64,000 bases of DNA from Prostheceraeus crozeri (GCA_907163375.1 CAJQUW010006273.1:62001-126000), one strand, 5' to 3'. Numbered from the stretch's first letter, positions 24,614-35,445 are shown. Notes: generated by a model from the sequence alone, not told the origin. Numbers and translations: made by a program.

Positions 24614-24816
24614 AGTTCAGTCATAGTTCATAGTCATTCAGTCATAGTTAGAATTCATAGTTAGATAGCAAAAAAACAAATTTGATTTTAAGGACTGTCA
24701 TAGTTAGATAGTTAGAATTCATAGTCATAGTTCAGTCATAGTTCATAGTCATTCAGTCATAGTTAGAATTCATAGTTAGATAGCAAAAAACAGATTTGAT
24801 TCTAAGGACTGTCATT
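24549..24816. repeat. Tandem repeat, ~115-bp unit with AT-rich sub-repeats
   Basis: About two and a third units of ~115 bp. Each has the block GATAGCAAAAA-CAGATTTGAT, TTTTAAGGACTGTCATAG and a run of CATAGTTAGA/CATAGTTCA words. It lies at the hinge of PLE2, between the body and the inverted arm, and extends into the 5' end of the reading frame at 24613. It probably arose from slippage at the tandem-unit junction. Confidence 0.75.
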
Positions 24817-25318
24817 CAGGAATCACCTTAAAAGCTGATAGCTGGGTACCTTCCGTAGAAAAAACTAACTTTATTCATAATAGTATTAAGCAGATGAAAA
24901 TTCGTTCCTCCAACTCTCAAAATTTTGATAAATCTCTAAATATTTTACATAACAGATTTCTAAATAACGGTTTTAAAACTAATGTCAAACAAGTCAATGT
25001 CCCAAATGTTAAGAAGAATGAACATAATAACTCCGTTGCCTATCTCAAAATGGATAAATAGACTAACTAAAAAGTACGATTTACCAGTCAATGTTGTTAG
25101 CAAACCTGGAAACTGTTTAAGTTCTTGTTTTTCTCCCGAGCTTGTTAAGGATACTTGCTCTTGTAAAATTTGTGGGGAATTACCTAAATACCAGTCTTGT
25201 AATATGCGCTATATTGTTTACTGTTTTAGGTGTAATTTATGCCAAAAGGCTTATATTGGTTCTACCAACCGCCCTTTTTCTTTTCGTTTTCATGAGCATC
25301 GCAGAAGTATCGTTAATC
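24817..25318 (+). pseudogene. PLE2 inverted arm: end of RT and GIY-YIG domain
   Basis: A plus-strand copy of the PLE2 3' region. It carries the end of the RT region (shared with 22268-22620 on the other strand) and then the GIY-YIG start: CSCKICGELPKYQSC, RYIVYCFRCNLCQKAYIGST and FRFHEHRRSIVN. The paired Cys motifs before YIG are typical of PLE nucleases. LINE2 cuts the domain at ~25319; the rest is at 27479-27680. Confidence 0.8.
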
Positions 25319-27478
25319 TTCTTTCCTTTCTTTTCTTTCTTTATTTCTGATAATTACAGCAGGGCTGATAGTTTTACAATAAAAAAGGCACATGTACAAT
25401 CATAAAAATTTCACTGCAGAAGGTAAGAAAGATCTACGATATCGCTCAGTTCTTGTCCGTATTGTCGTTGTGGTCCGTCGTAATCTCCTCGAATATTCGC
25501 TCTTCTGAGGAATCTTCTGCTTCAGGTCACTGGAGAGATTCAGCATTGCTTTCCGGCACAATAGCTCTCGTCTGTCACGCAGTTTTTGCAGCTTACAGAC
25601 TTCAAGTATATTTTCATAATTATAGCTATGGTCTTGGTAGCGTATTCCACATATCATTTTCAAAGCCCGTTTTTGAACTCCTTCCAACAGGTCTGAACAC
25701 TTCTTGGAAAGTCCGTAATGCCAAACAGGGGCAGCATACTCTAGCAAGCTTCGGATCGACGCACAGTAGAAATGAACAAGGTCAATTTGAGAAAATCTTG
25801 CTCTTTTCATCTGAACAAGGAAATAGATTCGCTTGTTAGCTTTCTTCACGAGATCTTCAACATGTTTGTTCCAAGTTAGGTTGTTGCTTATTGTCACACC
25901 AAGGAGCTTTATACTAGAGGCTGCAGTTATTTGGTCGCCATTTACAGATAAAGTTTCCCACTCCGGCTCCGATTTATTAAAGGAGATTCTCATTTCTTGC
26001 GTTTTGGTAGGATTCAATTTCATTTTGTGCTCAATTGCCCAATCATTAATTAAATGTAGTTTGGAGTTGATACGACTCTCTTGTACGCAGTTGATTGTCT
26101 CCATAATAGTGCAATCATCCATATATTTGACATCCGCAATCAGTTCGTTTACCAATACAATAAATCCCACGGGCCCAAATTTAGTTCCTTGCGGGACTCC
26201 GGTTGTGATTTGTTGCCAGCTGGAGTACGATCCACGATACTTCACTCTCTGGTATCGAGAAGTAAGAAATCCCGATACTCATCTACATAGCCATGTTGGC
26301 ACGTCAAGACTCAGCAATTTTCTGAGTAGGATGGCATGATCAATTCTTTCAAAGGCTTTATGAAAGTCAATTGCAACTAATCTTGATATCTTGCCCTCAT
26401 CAGAGCCACTGATTAAAGTGTCTATTAGCAGCAGCAATGCGTCGACACTAGAGCATCCCTTTCTAGCTCCAAATTGTCGAGAGTCGACTTTGTATTTAAT
26501 GAAATGCCAAATATGTTTTATCATAATATTCTCACATACGGCTTTGCTAACGACACAAGTTAATGCAATCGGTCGAATGTCTGTTTCAATGGAGTCTGGA
26601 TGCTTAGTTTTTGCGATCGGACTGATGTCTGCACAACGCCACAGAGTAGGCCAGGCGCCTTCTCTCATAGATGAACAGATTATTGATGTAATTGGTCCAG
26701 CTATCCACTCACTTCCATCCTTCCAAATCCAATTCGGGATTCCGTCTGGTCCACCCGTTTTGTTGATATTGATAGCGCTCAAAAGGTCACAAATCTCGAG
26801 GGAAGAAGGCAAAAATTCGTCAGGAGTATAAGCGTGCTGAAATTCGGGAAATTCTGATGTATTCAGAGGCTTAATGTCACTGGCCACGGAAATCAACTGA
26901 TCGTTCACTAAGTTTGTGAATAGGTTCAAGTCGTCACCACACACCATAGTAGCAAGTGGCTTTAGGGGACAGGTCACGCTTTTGTTCTTCCCAAGAACAC
27001 CCTTCAGTCCAGACCACCACTTTCTGGGGTTCTTCATACGCTCCATGTTATTTTCGACGAATTGTTTTCTCAAAGTCTTGCGAAGACTATCCACCTTGTT
27101 CTTGTAGTGCTTGTACATCACTTTATCGTTACAGGACCAATAGAAGTCGCGAATATGAACAAGTTCGATGAAGTGAGGCGTAACCCAAGGTTTAGAGTTA
27201 ACAGGAATCGGTACCTGCCTCCAAGGAATTCAACGTAGCAAAGTGCGTCAAGGTAACAAAAATAAAAAAAAAACAAGCTAATGACTAGTTAATTTTCAAT
27301 AGGTACAAAATATGATTTAAAAGAAAATTTTTATATCCTAAAATTCATTCATTAGAAGACATTCATCCATCATTTTGTATAGAGTATCGTAGAATATGTT
27401 AGACTTTAATTCGGATGAGTTAGCGTAATAAACTTGTGACCAATTCTGATTCTCTAGGAGCGTCAATAAGCTGCCTTT
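25319..27478 (-). mobile_element. LINE2: 5'-truncated CR1/L2-like retrotransposon
   Basis: Antisense insertion in the PLE2 arm. Its 3' end (at ~25319) is an A/G-rich tail (AAAGAAAGAAAAGAAAGG-like). Minus-strand blocks, in order from the 5' side: NQNWSQVYYANSSELKSNIF (end of the endonuclease region, 27338-27478), KPWVTPHFIELVHIRDFYW, GGPDGIPNWIWK, DIRPIALTCVVSKAVCENIM, VAIDFHKAFERIDH (26279-27121), then GVPQGTKFGPVGFIVLVNEL, KYMDDCTI and LLGVTISNNLTWNKHVEDLV (25400-26245). There is no RNase H. An AT-rich stretch of ~100 bp at 27236-27338 interrupts the frame, and a second frame change lies near 26270. The block spellings and the C-terminal FLPSAV ending fit the CR1/L2/Daphne group. Confidence 0.8.
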
Positions 27479-27680
27479 GTTTCTTGATCTTGATAACAAA
27501 AGTGCGCTGTCGGACCACATCATGAATGATCATCCTAACTGTCTGTTAAGTATTGATGACTTTGATATTGAATTTCTAGATCGTCAATCTGACCCTGTTC
27601 GCACTCGTATCTCTGAAGCTAACTGCATTGATCGCTATTGTCCTAAGTTGAATCGAAAACAAGAGATGAACAGTCTTTAA
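27479..27680 (+). pseudogene. PLE2 inverted arm: end of GIY-YIG region
   Basis: The distal part of the PLE2 nuclease region resumes after LINE2 (LDLDNKSALSDHIMNDHPN and FLDRQSDPVRTRISEANCID) and stops at 27680. The following 3' UTR, with the hammerhead-like fold at 27723-27761, is the inverse of 22027-22215. Confidence 0.75.
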
Positions 27681-27722
27681 CGCTTGACTTTGTATTTAAA
27701 TGATTGCATTGTCCTATTTCTC

Positions 27723-27761
27723 TACCCATGATTATGTATCTGTGATACGAAACGTCGGGTG
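27723..27761 (+). ncRNA. Hammerhead-like fold, PLE2 right end
   Basis: Stem I pairs TACCC (27723-27727) with GGGTG (27757-27761). The first core segment is ATGATTA (consensus CTGANGA), followed by one extra T. Stem II is GTAT/ATAC around a CTGTG loop (27736-27748). Then comes GAAA (27749-27752). The stem III segment is ACGT (27752-27755), self-complementary, followed by C. C3/G8 of the consensus read A/U here, again able to pair. Confidence 0.5.
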
Positions 27762-27870
27762 TGTAAATTTCTTTTTAACCTTTTACTTAAACTTGCCAAT
27801 AAATTAGGGAGTGCATCAAATCTGTTTTTTGCTATCTAACTATGTCAAATTATGGTTTAAAGAATGAGAG

Positions 27871-27965
27871 ATTATCAATCTGATGTGTAAAGAGACAACA
27901 ATGAACGAGCGATCATCATGCGGTCTGCGCTGCCATGTGTGGCACTGTGTCAGTCAGAGAATTAA
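27871..27965 (+). repeat. Duplicated segment, copy 2, split by Harbinger
   Basis: Matches 12923-13053 in inverse orientation and continues at 30821-30871 after the Harbinger transposon. The words ATTATCAATCT and GATGTGT, separated in copy 1 by element Y, are adjacent here (27871-27888). It keeps the ATG (27945-27947) and the beginning of the same short frame, MCGTVSVREL. Confidence 0.75.
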
Positions 27966-28206
27966 AGGTTGGTTTATACTTCCACTCTGTAGACTCTACA
28001 GAGCTTGGAAACTATGACAACCAAATCTCGTTTAACTAGGCAGAATGTAGGTCACAGATGAAATAGTTAAACGATATTTTAGCAATCTCTGCAGAGTAAA
28101 AATACCATTATCGATCGCACGCTGCAGACATCGTTAGCGTGTTGAACAGCGTTGAACTTCTACCGACAACCTCTGCTGAGAAAGCGCAGTCATTTCATGA
28201 GTTGAG

Positions 28207-29240
28207 ATGAGAGAGTCCAGTGACCCAAGTGAGGAACTTATCTGCGCCGTCCAAAGGCATGAACATCTGTGGAATTTGAAAAGTCAAGATTACCGAGACT
28301 CCATCAAAAAATGGAACTCATGGATTACAATATCAAATGAATTAAATATGAGCCCCGAAGAGTGTAAGAAAAAATGGAGCGGGCTACGCGATACTCGTCG
28401 TCAGATAAAGAAAAAAAAGGAAAGTGAGACGAGGTCAGGAAGCGGATCTTTGAAACCGATTCGATGGGCTTATTATGAGCTCATGTCCTTCTTGGATAAC
28501 TGTAGCGAGCGAAGAAAAACTATTACGAACAAGCGTGAATCGGCATCACAAGATAGTGTAGACCTAGATTTTCCCGAGCAATCTGAAACAAAAGACTTTC
28601 CAGCTTCAGTTTCCACGCCACTTTCAGTGTCACCGGAAACTGCTAAAACTGTTACAGTGGGGAGGCGCAAATCAACTGCCGCATCGGTTGATGAAGCAAT
28701 TCTCAAATTCTTGCAATCTCGAGATGAGGATAGAGAAGCTGCTGACGACGAAGACTTGATTTATGATGAGTGATGAACAGAATAAATATATCAATTATAA
28801 CATATAAATCGAAAAAACGCGCTGATCGAATTTAAAGTTTTGATTTTTTGATATATTTTTTAATATTAGTGCTTCAATAACGTAAATTTTTATTTGCGCT
28901 TTATGTTAAATGAGGTAAAATTGTCATCTGACAGAATTTGAAGTATTTATTGCATCAACCTTGGGGTCCTGCCGAATGTCTTTATTGTCTGACATCATAA
29001 CTTTGACTTCTTTTCATTTCAGCTAAAAGTGTCGCCGCATCATTGAAACGATTCAATCCTGTATTGAAAGCAAAAGTCAAGATGAATATTCAACGTTTGC
29101 TTTTTGAAGCTGAACAGTCATCTGCTTTGGAGAGACCGGTATTTACTGAGTTGCAGAATATGAACACTTCGATGAGTGATACAGGAGAATCTTCTTATTT
29201 TAATATTGCTAAAGTGTATGAGAATATCAGTAACAACTGA
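28207..29240 (+). CDS. Harbinger ORF1: MADF-BESS DNA-binding protein, two exons
   Basis: Exon 1 starts at ATG 28207. Residues ~10-100 form a MADF (Myb/SANT-like) domain (EELICAVQRHEHLWNLKSQD, then ECKKKWSGLRDTRRQIKKKK). A Ser/Thr-rich linker follows, then an acidic helix. Exon 2 (29023-29240) follows a good acceptor (TTTCATTTCAG) and holds the BESS motif (SLKRFNPVLKAKVKMNIQRL). For the usual junction the donor should fall after 28765, phase 1, but the bases there are ATGAGT, not GTGAGT; exon 1 otherwise reads on to a stop at 28771-28773. So either the donor is mutated or an AT-AG splice is used. In Harbingers this protein binds the ends and brings the transposase into the nucleus. Confidence 0.8.
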
Positions 29241-29369
29241 TTTATGTCGTTGAATAGAAATATGATATGGTATTGACTTTTATTGATAATCGACAAAGTT
29301 GCATTCATGGGACCTTAAAGATATTTAGGCCTAGTTCTTCAAAAAAGTTAATAACAATAATCCATGTAT

Positions 29370-30634
29370 TTATGGGTCTACAGGTATGACGTTATCCTGC
29401 CAAGACACTTTCCCTGCATTTGTGAGAAAGAAGTTTTTGAAATTATTCCGAATGTTGGATGCCAACTTGGAGTGATTGTTGGAAGAAATTTTACTAATTG
29501 AGCCAAATGCAGCATTTTCAACTTCTGTTCGCCATTCCCCAGGTATGATGTTACCGTCATCTCCATCCCGGTCAATGAAATTCGGTGGTACATACTGTCG
29601 TTCACTTGTCTCTTTAAAGTCTGTTGATTTCAAGTAATTATGTAAGCAGGTCGTAGCTTTCACGATCTCATCTACAGCAGTGTACGCTTCAATGGACGAC
29701 GCAAAATTCTCCACCTCGCCGAGAGAATCCCAAAAACGTTCTCCACTGTTCTTCTAGCGCGCGAGAGGCGATAGTTGAATATTCGTTTTTCGCGATCTAG
29801 TTGTCTTCTTGGATACGGTCGCATAATGTTGGGTTTCAAAGGAAATCCTTCATCGCCAATAAAGACAAAAGGGGATTTCATACTGGTCTCAGGAAGAAAA
29901 TTTTCATCTGGAGCACAAATCGTCATATCACTGATGGTCTTACCGAAAGTTGATTCCATGAAAACAGTACTGTCACTGCAGTGTCCATATGCACCAATAT
30001 CCACGTATGTAAACAGGTACTTTGCATCGACCGCAGCCATCAAAATGATTGAATAATGCTTCTTGTAGTTGTAAAATAGAGATCCACCATTGGGTGGGGC
30101 GATAATTTCTACGTGTTTACCATCGATTGATCCCATACAATTAGGGAAATTCCATATTTTCCAAAAATCTTCAGCAATTTCCATGAATTTTTCTTTTGTT
30201 GGAGGCGCGAGAAAATCTGGGTGTAAAGTTTCCCATATCGCTGCACACGTCTCTTTAACAATTCTGGAAACAGATGATTTGCTGATTCTGTAATTTATGG
30301 CCATACTTGCCTGACAATCGCCGCTGGCTAAAATCCGTATAGTCAAGCAAAGTCGCTCAGCAGCTCCAATTGGTTGTGCATGAGTTCTTTCATGGGTAAT
30401 GAGAGGGCTCACACGATTCAGTAAATCTTGAAACCTGGATTTTGACATACGGAAATAGTTGAAGAACATGTGTTTATCATCAATCAGATCAGGAATCAAC
30501 ATTTTATATTGTCCACGGTGTATTCGCTGACTCAAAAATTGTCTCATATATACTGAGCGTATACGCTTTCTGCTTCTCAGATAAAGCCTTAAGGTGAAAA
30601 GAACCTCAATATCGTCGTCACGTCGTGCCTCCAT
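29370..30634 (-). CDS. Harbinger transposase, HARBI1 type, one frameshift
   Basis: Starts at ATG 30634. The first frame (30634 to 29672) carries the N-terminal helix-turn-helix (RISKSSVSRIVKETCAAIWE) and a DDE nuclease core with SIDGKHVEI, the YTYVDIGAYGHCSDSTVF-like block, and FIGDEGFPL, then NVFGILSARWRILRRP. Near 29697 the frame changes (one base missing in a Pro codon) and the second frame (29714-29370) carries on with VDEIVKATTCLHNYLKSTD to the stop. Family transposases are usually 350-430 residues, which fits the joined length. It is convergent with ORF1, with 130 bp between the stops. The catalytic Asp/Asp/Glu residues look intact, but the protein as it stands would be truncated. Confidence 0.9.
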
Positions 30635-31008
30635 ATAATATTCGTATACAGTCTACCGACATCGGTAGAAGTTTAAACACCCTTCCTAACCGAGTCTGAT
30701 CGATAATTCTCTACAGAGCCTACAGAGTACTCTGCGAGCTCTGTAGATAAAATCTCTGCAGAGTTTTCATAAATATGTATTTAACTCTACAGAGCTACAG
30801 AGGCAAGTATAAACCAACCTTAAGAGTGAAAACTGTAGATTTCTATGGTGGAAACTTTTCGATGTTGCGTAATGTATGTAGAAAACATCCAATTCGCGTC
30901 GCTCGGATTCTACTTCGTAAATGGTTTCACTAAATGACATAAATAAATGAATGAATGAATATGGCGGACTACACTCCAGGGGCGACCGCACAGAAGCAGT
31001 TTTACATT

Positions 31009-31108
31009 GGGGCTGTTCATTAACTAAAATTCTGCCGACAGAAAATTAAACCGATTTAATATTCTGCCGACTTAATGAACGACAGTATAACACCGAAACT
31101 GGCAGAAT
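31009..31108. repeat. Family G MITE, left part, cut by R1
   Basis: About 100 bp of the family G hairpin (GGGGCTGTTCATTAACT onward), ending exactly where the R1 copy starts at 31109 within the word GGCAGAAT. It shows that R1 inserted into a G element. Confidence 0.7.
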
Positions 31109-31623
31109 CACAGAATTAGATTGTTTAATCGTATCACTTTGCTAGAAGTGCAAACTGATTCAAACAGATGGCACATCCAGGAACTGAATAAGTGGGCAAA
31201 AAGAAATTTTTAATACCTTACAGAGATAGGAAAAATAGTCGTGCGTCGCTTGCGGATTGCTCTAAATTCCTTCAAAATGCTCCGATCGCCACGACTCCTT
31301 CAGATTCGAAGAATTCAGATCATTGCGCAAAAGTTTTCTCGATAATGTTGGGCCCTCCGATCATTTTAAAAAAAAGTTAGCTGGCGCATGAAAAAACGTT
31401 CACGAACTTCTCTGTAGAACTTGACATCGTCTGTGTCTCTTTGTTGTGTGATCCGCTTGATAACAGTCACTGAAACTTTGCACAATTTGGCGTGTTTAAA
31501 TTTGAACTGGCTGTTCATTGTTCGATTGCTATGGTATTTAGTCAGCAGATTGTGCCATTTCATTTACGTTACATGTTCCAATGTTTCCCTACTACATGTA
31601 GTCAAGCGGAAGAAGAGACGACC
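31109..31623. repeat. R1 copy A (hAT-like MITE), cut by Harbinger 2
   Basis: Begins CACAGAATTAGA. It aligns in inverse orientation to R1 copy B (50773-51291) over nearly its whole length. The last ~10 bp are missing because the second Harbinger starts at 31624. On the minus strand it keeps a short frame (31366-31519) containing VSVTVI-RITQQRDT and DVKFYREV, also seen in copy B. Confidence 0.7.
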
Positions 31624-32880
31624 TGGGGTTGTTCCAGAGACCAGTCATTATTTAATGACGAGCTTAATGAGGCCTCATAACAAGATTTCGTTCCAGAGAT
31701 CGCTTCTTCTATCGCAGCTTAATAAGGTGTCCTTAAACTCGATCCAGAGACCAATCATAACAGCGAAAATTTAATGACTACTCTAGGGCCGTCACTAAAA
31801 GAGCGAGCTGTCAGTTTTGGTCACTATACTTGAAGATGGCAAATGTTACTGATGTCGTTAGCGATTTCGGCCGTTTCCCAAGGCATTATCGAGAGCGTTA
31901 TGTACCGATGGACTTGGATGAGCTCTCAGAAGAGGATATACGATGTGTTTATAGATTTAATGGAGATCAATTGTCGCTCATAGCGAACGATTTGCGGCCT
32001 TTCATTGAGGAAAACTACAGAACGGAATCTTTGCGTGGGAGGCTTTTGTCGGCACTTGAGCATGTCATCATTGCCATGAAGTTCTATGGCCATGGAAGTT
32101 CTTTCCGGAATGGGAGTGAACAGTACGGCATTGGTTTGGGAACAGTCTCTAGAGTTGTCCATCTCGTCACATAATCCATTCCAAGAGCTTATGAAAATAT
32201 AGTGAAATTTCCAACTACACACGAGAAGTGTCAAGTTATCTCAAGCGGATTTCATGATGTTGCAGGAATTCCCAACGTCATCGGCTGCGTTGATGGATGT
32301 CTCATACCGATAAGACGACCGACTGTGAATGAACATGTTTTTGTTTGTCGCAAAGGCTACCATGCCATCAATGCCATGTTCGTTTGCAGGGCTGATATGC
32401 GTTTCACCTACGTTGACGCAAGCTTCCCTGGCAACCCAGGATGCAGCCGTTTTCAGGGAATCACGATTGAGGGAAGCTCTCACTGGTGGCTGCATACCTT
32501 AAGGATTCCTCCTTGGGGACGGTGGCTATGGGCTGTCGCAACATCTTCTTACTCCAGTTCCTTGTCCAAGCGAAAATGCGTCTAGGAATTACAACAGAGC
32601 ACATCGACGAACACGGAACTGTGTCGAAAGGGCATTCGGAGTTTTAAAAAGTCGCTTTCGCTGCATTGATAAGAGTGATGGCCATTGCGAATGTCGCCAT
32701 CTAAATGTGCTAATATTGTCAACGCTGTGTCAATCTTGCACAATCTAGCGATTCAGATGCGACTTCCTTCAGCTGATGGCGCAATAGAACCTGGAGACGA
32801 TGTATCCGAAGTTCAAGACACGACCGATGATCCAGTTGGTGCATTGATGCGAGACAGTATCATATCTCTATTTCAATGAT
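31624..32880 (+). mobile_element. Decayed Harbinger 2
   Basis: Starts with GGGGTTGTTCCAGAGACC, a word that recurs in variant form at 31750-31762, as subterminal repeats do. A transposase remnant follows. No matching right end was found up to 33500, so the element is truncated or its end is beyond recognition. There is no MADF gene. It lies inside R1 copy A. It is clearly older than the Harbinger at 27966-30820. Confidence 0.6.
31836..32879 (+). pseudogene. HARBI1-like transposase, degraded
   Basis: ATG at 31836. Recognisable parts are ERYVPMDLDELSEEDIRCVY, a helix-turn-helix (QYGIGLGTVSRVVHLV), GIPNVIGCVDGCLIPI with the first catalytic Asp, FTYVDASFPGNPGCSRF where the second Asp is replaced, and in another frame a GDGGYGL block, NRAHRRTRNCVERAFGVLKSR and VNAVSILHNLAIQMRL near the end. 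An in-frame TAA lies at 32172-32174, and at least two frameshifts fall between ~32440 and 32690. The spelling differs strongly from the intact Harbinger nearby, so it is another subfamily. Not functional. Confidence 0.85.
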
Positions 32881-35445
32881 GATTTTGATATAGCGCGTAA
32901 CGTACATGTACTCGTATAATGTACAAGCGTACTAGTACAAGTAAAGCTCTTCTTCTTTTATGCTTTCGATTGTATTCCATTTTATGAATTGTAATGATCC
33001 AACGCAATATATATGGTTAGGCATAATTAACAGTAACTACTTGCATGTATTACATTGTAACATGCACTCTGTACATTTATCTTCAGTATGCCCGTTAATC
33101 TTGTATGTAGTAGGAGATATTCAATCAAATGCGTTTGAAAACTGATGTTTATGGAGAATTCAGAATAATTCTTTATTTGCAGCCTATCTATTGACGCATT
33201 AACCGCAATTGAACCTTCGCAGTAACTACTCATTTAGAAACTGGGTTTTGGATGGTAGCTGGCTACGACAATAAAAAGCAATCGCACAATCGAGACAGGT
33301 TATGATTATGAATGTATCATGATGGAAACAGATTAAGGCATCGAACAGGATTAGTTGAAGTTGGGCTGTATAGCTACAAAGTTTAATTATCTTAACCGAC
33401 TCCCATAATCTCTGAGCGAAAATTTTGGACGCGTGAGGCGCGCCACGCGGTGTCCGACGTGAATGGACCTCTAGACAGAAACAGCAACGTTTATTGCTCT
33501 GGGTGTTTGAGTCCCTTATTGAGTTTTCGTTATCCTGGCTCGCTGTCATTACATTAAACATGCACATCGTGTCGGTTGTTTTTCTTCCGAGGTGTCACCG
33601 AAGGGAGCTTTATTCATTCGTCCATCATATCATAATCAAGAAATTTATCTGTCTCAGCACGAATGACAATGTCAGCCGTTTCGCAGCTCAATCGATAACT
33701 GTCAAGAGTCTTCTCAGTCGTTGTCATCGACTACTTTAACGTGTCACCCTATTCTTGCTTTTACCTGGCCGTTTCCAGTGAGTTCTTATCATCAGAAACA
33801 GTCATGCCCTTCAAATTGTGTGCGTAGAACAACTTTGTTGTACTGGCACCTCACCATCCTTTCCTCAGTTCCAATTGTGTTTGGGATTGTGTTTGGGTTT
33901 GTGTTTGGTATTGTGTTGTGGGGGATTCAACAAACATGCAGATCTTCGATAAAATGTAGGCATTTGACCTCCATTAAACGCGATTGAAGACGCCAAATCA
34001 GTGCCTCTGCAGTTCTCTCCCTTCCCGCATTGCTGTCATTCCCAAACTTCTGAGCCGACCTGTTACCTTCATTACAACTCCACAGTGAAGTCAACATGGT
34101 ACACAGCGATTATCAAAGCTTGATAGCAATCTAATTGCTCTTTTCAATCGATTGATTGAAATAGGCATTCGTGTGCAATCAATATTTTTATTCAGTAAAA
34201 TTTATTCAGTAACCAATTAATTAATTGAAATTGAATTACTGAGCAATCAATTAATTGAATTAATTTTGGTGACTTTCAATTTACTGAAATTGGAATTCCT
34301 GAGCAAAAAATTAATTAATATCAATTAATTGAAATTGAATTAATTTTGATAAGCCGTGATGGCACAGTCTTTGTTGACATTCTCGCTTTTATACAAAATG
34401 TTCAATGAGGATCAATTTTCATCGTTTCTACGAACGTAAATAACTCCATCGGCTGCTGTTTCGACATTACAGGTCCTGTCGCTGCATGGTCACCTCTTCC
34501 TCCTGGTTTGTTGCAATTAAGCATTAATGTCTATCCAAAATTCTAGTTGCATCAGCACGGTACGATCTTCTTCAACCACACAAGTGCACCACAGTGCATG
34601 GTTGCACCACACAAGTGCAACCACACAAGGAGACAGTAGACACGGCTGACCCTGGCTGTCGAGGACGGGAGAAGGCCTTCAAGGTAACCAATGTAAACAA
34701 ACTCAATCTACCCCTAAACAATTATAAAATGATATACTCACGTTTTTCCCAATTAATCTATATATTGAATTGTTACGAAGCTTGATGTTTAACTGAATAC
34801 TGGTGTTTCGCACTCGTTGATTAATTAATTGAATTTATCATGATATATTTCTAAATATCTGAGTCATAGAGTAAGTATATGGGTAGAAAATCGACTCAAA
34901 AAGTGTCTGTATACATTGAAAACTTCCATATCAAAAAATTCAGTTTTTTGCGGAGATTACGTTCCTGCTGTCTAAAAAATTATTTGAGCAGTTTTTAAAA
35001 TGCTAAAATTTTTCAAATTATTCCTGTATTTATATGCTACCGAGATGACGTCCCCTTTATAAGTAGTATGAAACAAGTTGGATATCAAAGGAACGAATCT
35101 TTGCTAACAAGCATCATAATTAAGAGGAAATTAAGCTGTTGATAAGGAAATTTCATGAGCTGCATTATAATGCAAGTCCCTGGAAGTCTTCAAGGAAAAG
35201 TTGAGATCTTATTGAAAGCTTCTTAGCTGAGATGTCATGTCTTTAATTCAATTTTCAGCGGCATGATTTTATGATTCACAAGGTGTCTTTTCTTGAATCT
35301 GAATAGTGTTGAATGGTAATGTTGACACATTTACACATTCTAAAGATCATTTTCTTTATAATGATGCTTTTGCTCTTTCAGTGGCAGGCAGTTTGTAATA
35401 CGATCACGCTTAAGTAAATAATCTTATTATAGAAAGGCTTTTAAT
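32880..35445. other. AT-rich stretch with low-complexity blocks
   Basis: No gene. It contains the half MITE at 33411-33470, a GT-rich block of TGTGTTTGG-type repeats at 33880-33930, a cluster of AATTAATTGA words at 34200-34350 and a short CACACAAGTGCA repeat at 34577-34630. Nothing else is recognisable. Confidence 0.4.
33411..33470. repeat. Harbinger-type MITE, right half
   Basis: Matches the right half of the MITE at 3487-3698 (CTGAGCGAAAATT, then GACGTGAATGGACCT at the end). The left half is missing. Confidence 0.65.

Larger units (their letters stand above)
22005..27844 (-). mobile_element. PLE2: second Penelope-like element, broken, with inverted arm
   Basis: A PLE of a different lineage from PLE1, inserted in the right arm of element X with a ~15-bp target duplication starting TCAAATTATG (21990-22004 and 27845-27859, one mismatch). 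The body is on the minus strand (24613 to 22027). A partial copy of its 3' portion lies in the opposite direction (24817-27844), interrupted by LINE2. The sequence at 22005-22046 repeats that at 24520-24562, so the 3' tail runs directly into 5' sequence, which indicates tandem head-to-tail units. Hammerhead-like folds sit near both outer ends. It is a fossil with several breaks. Confidence 0.8.
20870..27870. mobile_element. Element X: TIR element, split by PLE2
   Basis: Long inverted ends of about 117 bp. The left arm is 20870-20986, starting CTCTCATTCTTAAACCATAA; the right arm is 21899-22004 continued at 27860-27870, because PLE2 is inserted in that arm. Without PLE2 the element is about 1.15 kb. 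The interior holds a minus-strand frame (21685-21927) with no recognisable domain, and a stretch at 21723-21890 with repeated CACACTGCGAGC words that may be another MITE end. The superfamily is unknown, as the flanks show no clear target duplication. Confidence 0.6.
27966..30820. mobile_element. PIF/Harbinger transposon, nearly complete
   Basis: A 2855-bp element with inverted ends starting AGGTTGGTTTATACTT and a target duplication of TAA (27963-27965 and 30821-30823). The interrupted sequence is known from copy 1 at 12923-13053, which lacks the insertion, so the borders are exact. Further in, both ends share repeated CTCTACAGAG words, likely transposase-binding sites. It has the standard two convergent genes: a MADF-BESS DNA-binding protein (plus) and a HARBI1-type transposase (minus). 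Only one coding frameshift and a doubtful splice donor stand out, so it is young. Confidence 0.95.

Noticed and set aside
25453-26831. Plus-strand ORFs opposite LINE2
   Set aside because: They mirror the minus-strand RT and show no recognisable motif.
34200-34350. Regularly spaced AATTAATTGA words as a CRISPR-like or centromeric array
   Set aside because: Spacing is irregular, the words are low-complexity and the genome is eukaryotic.
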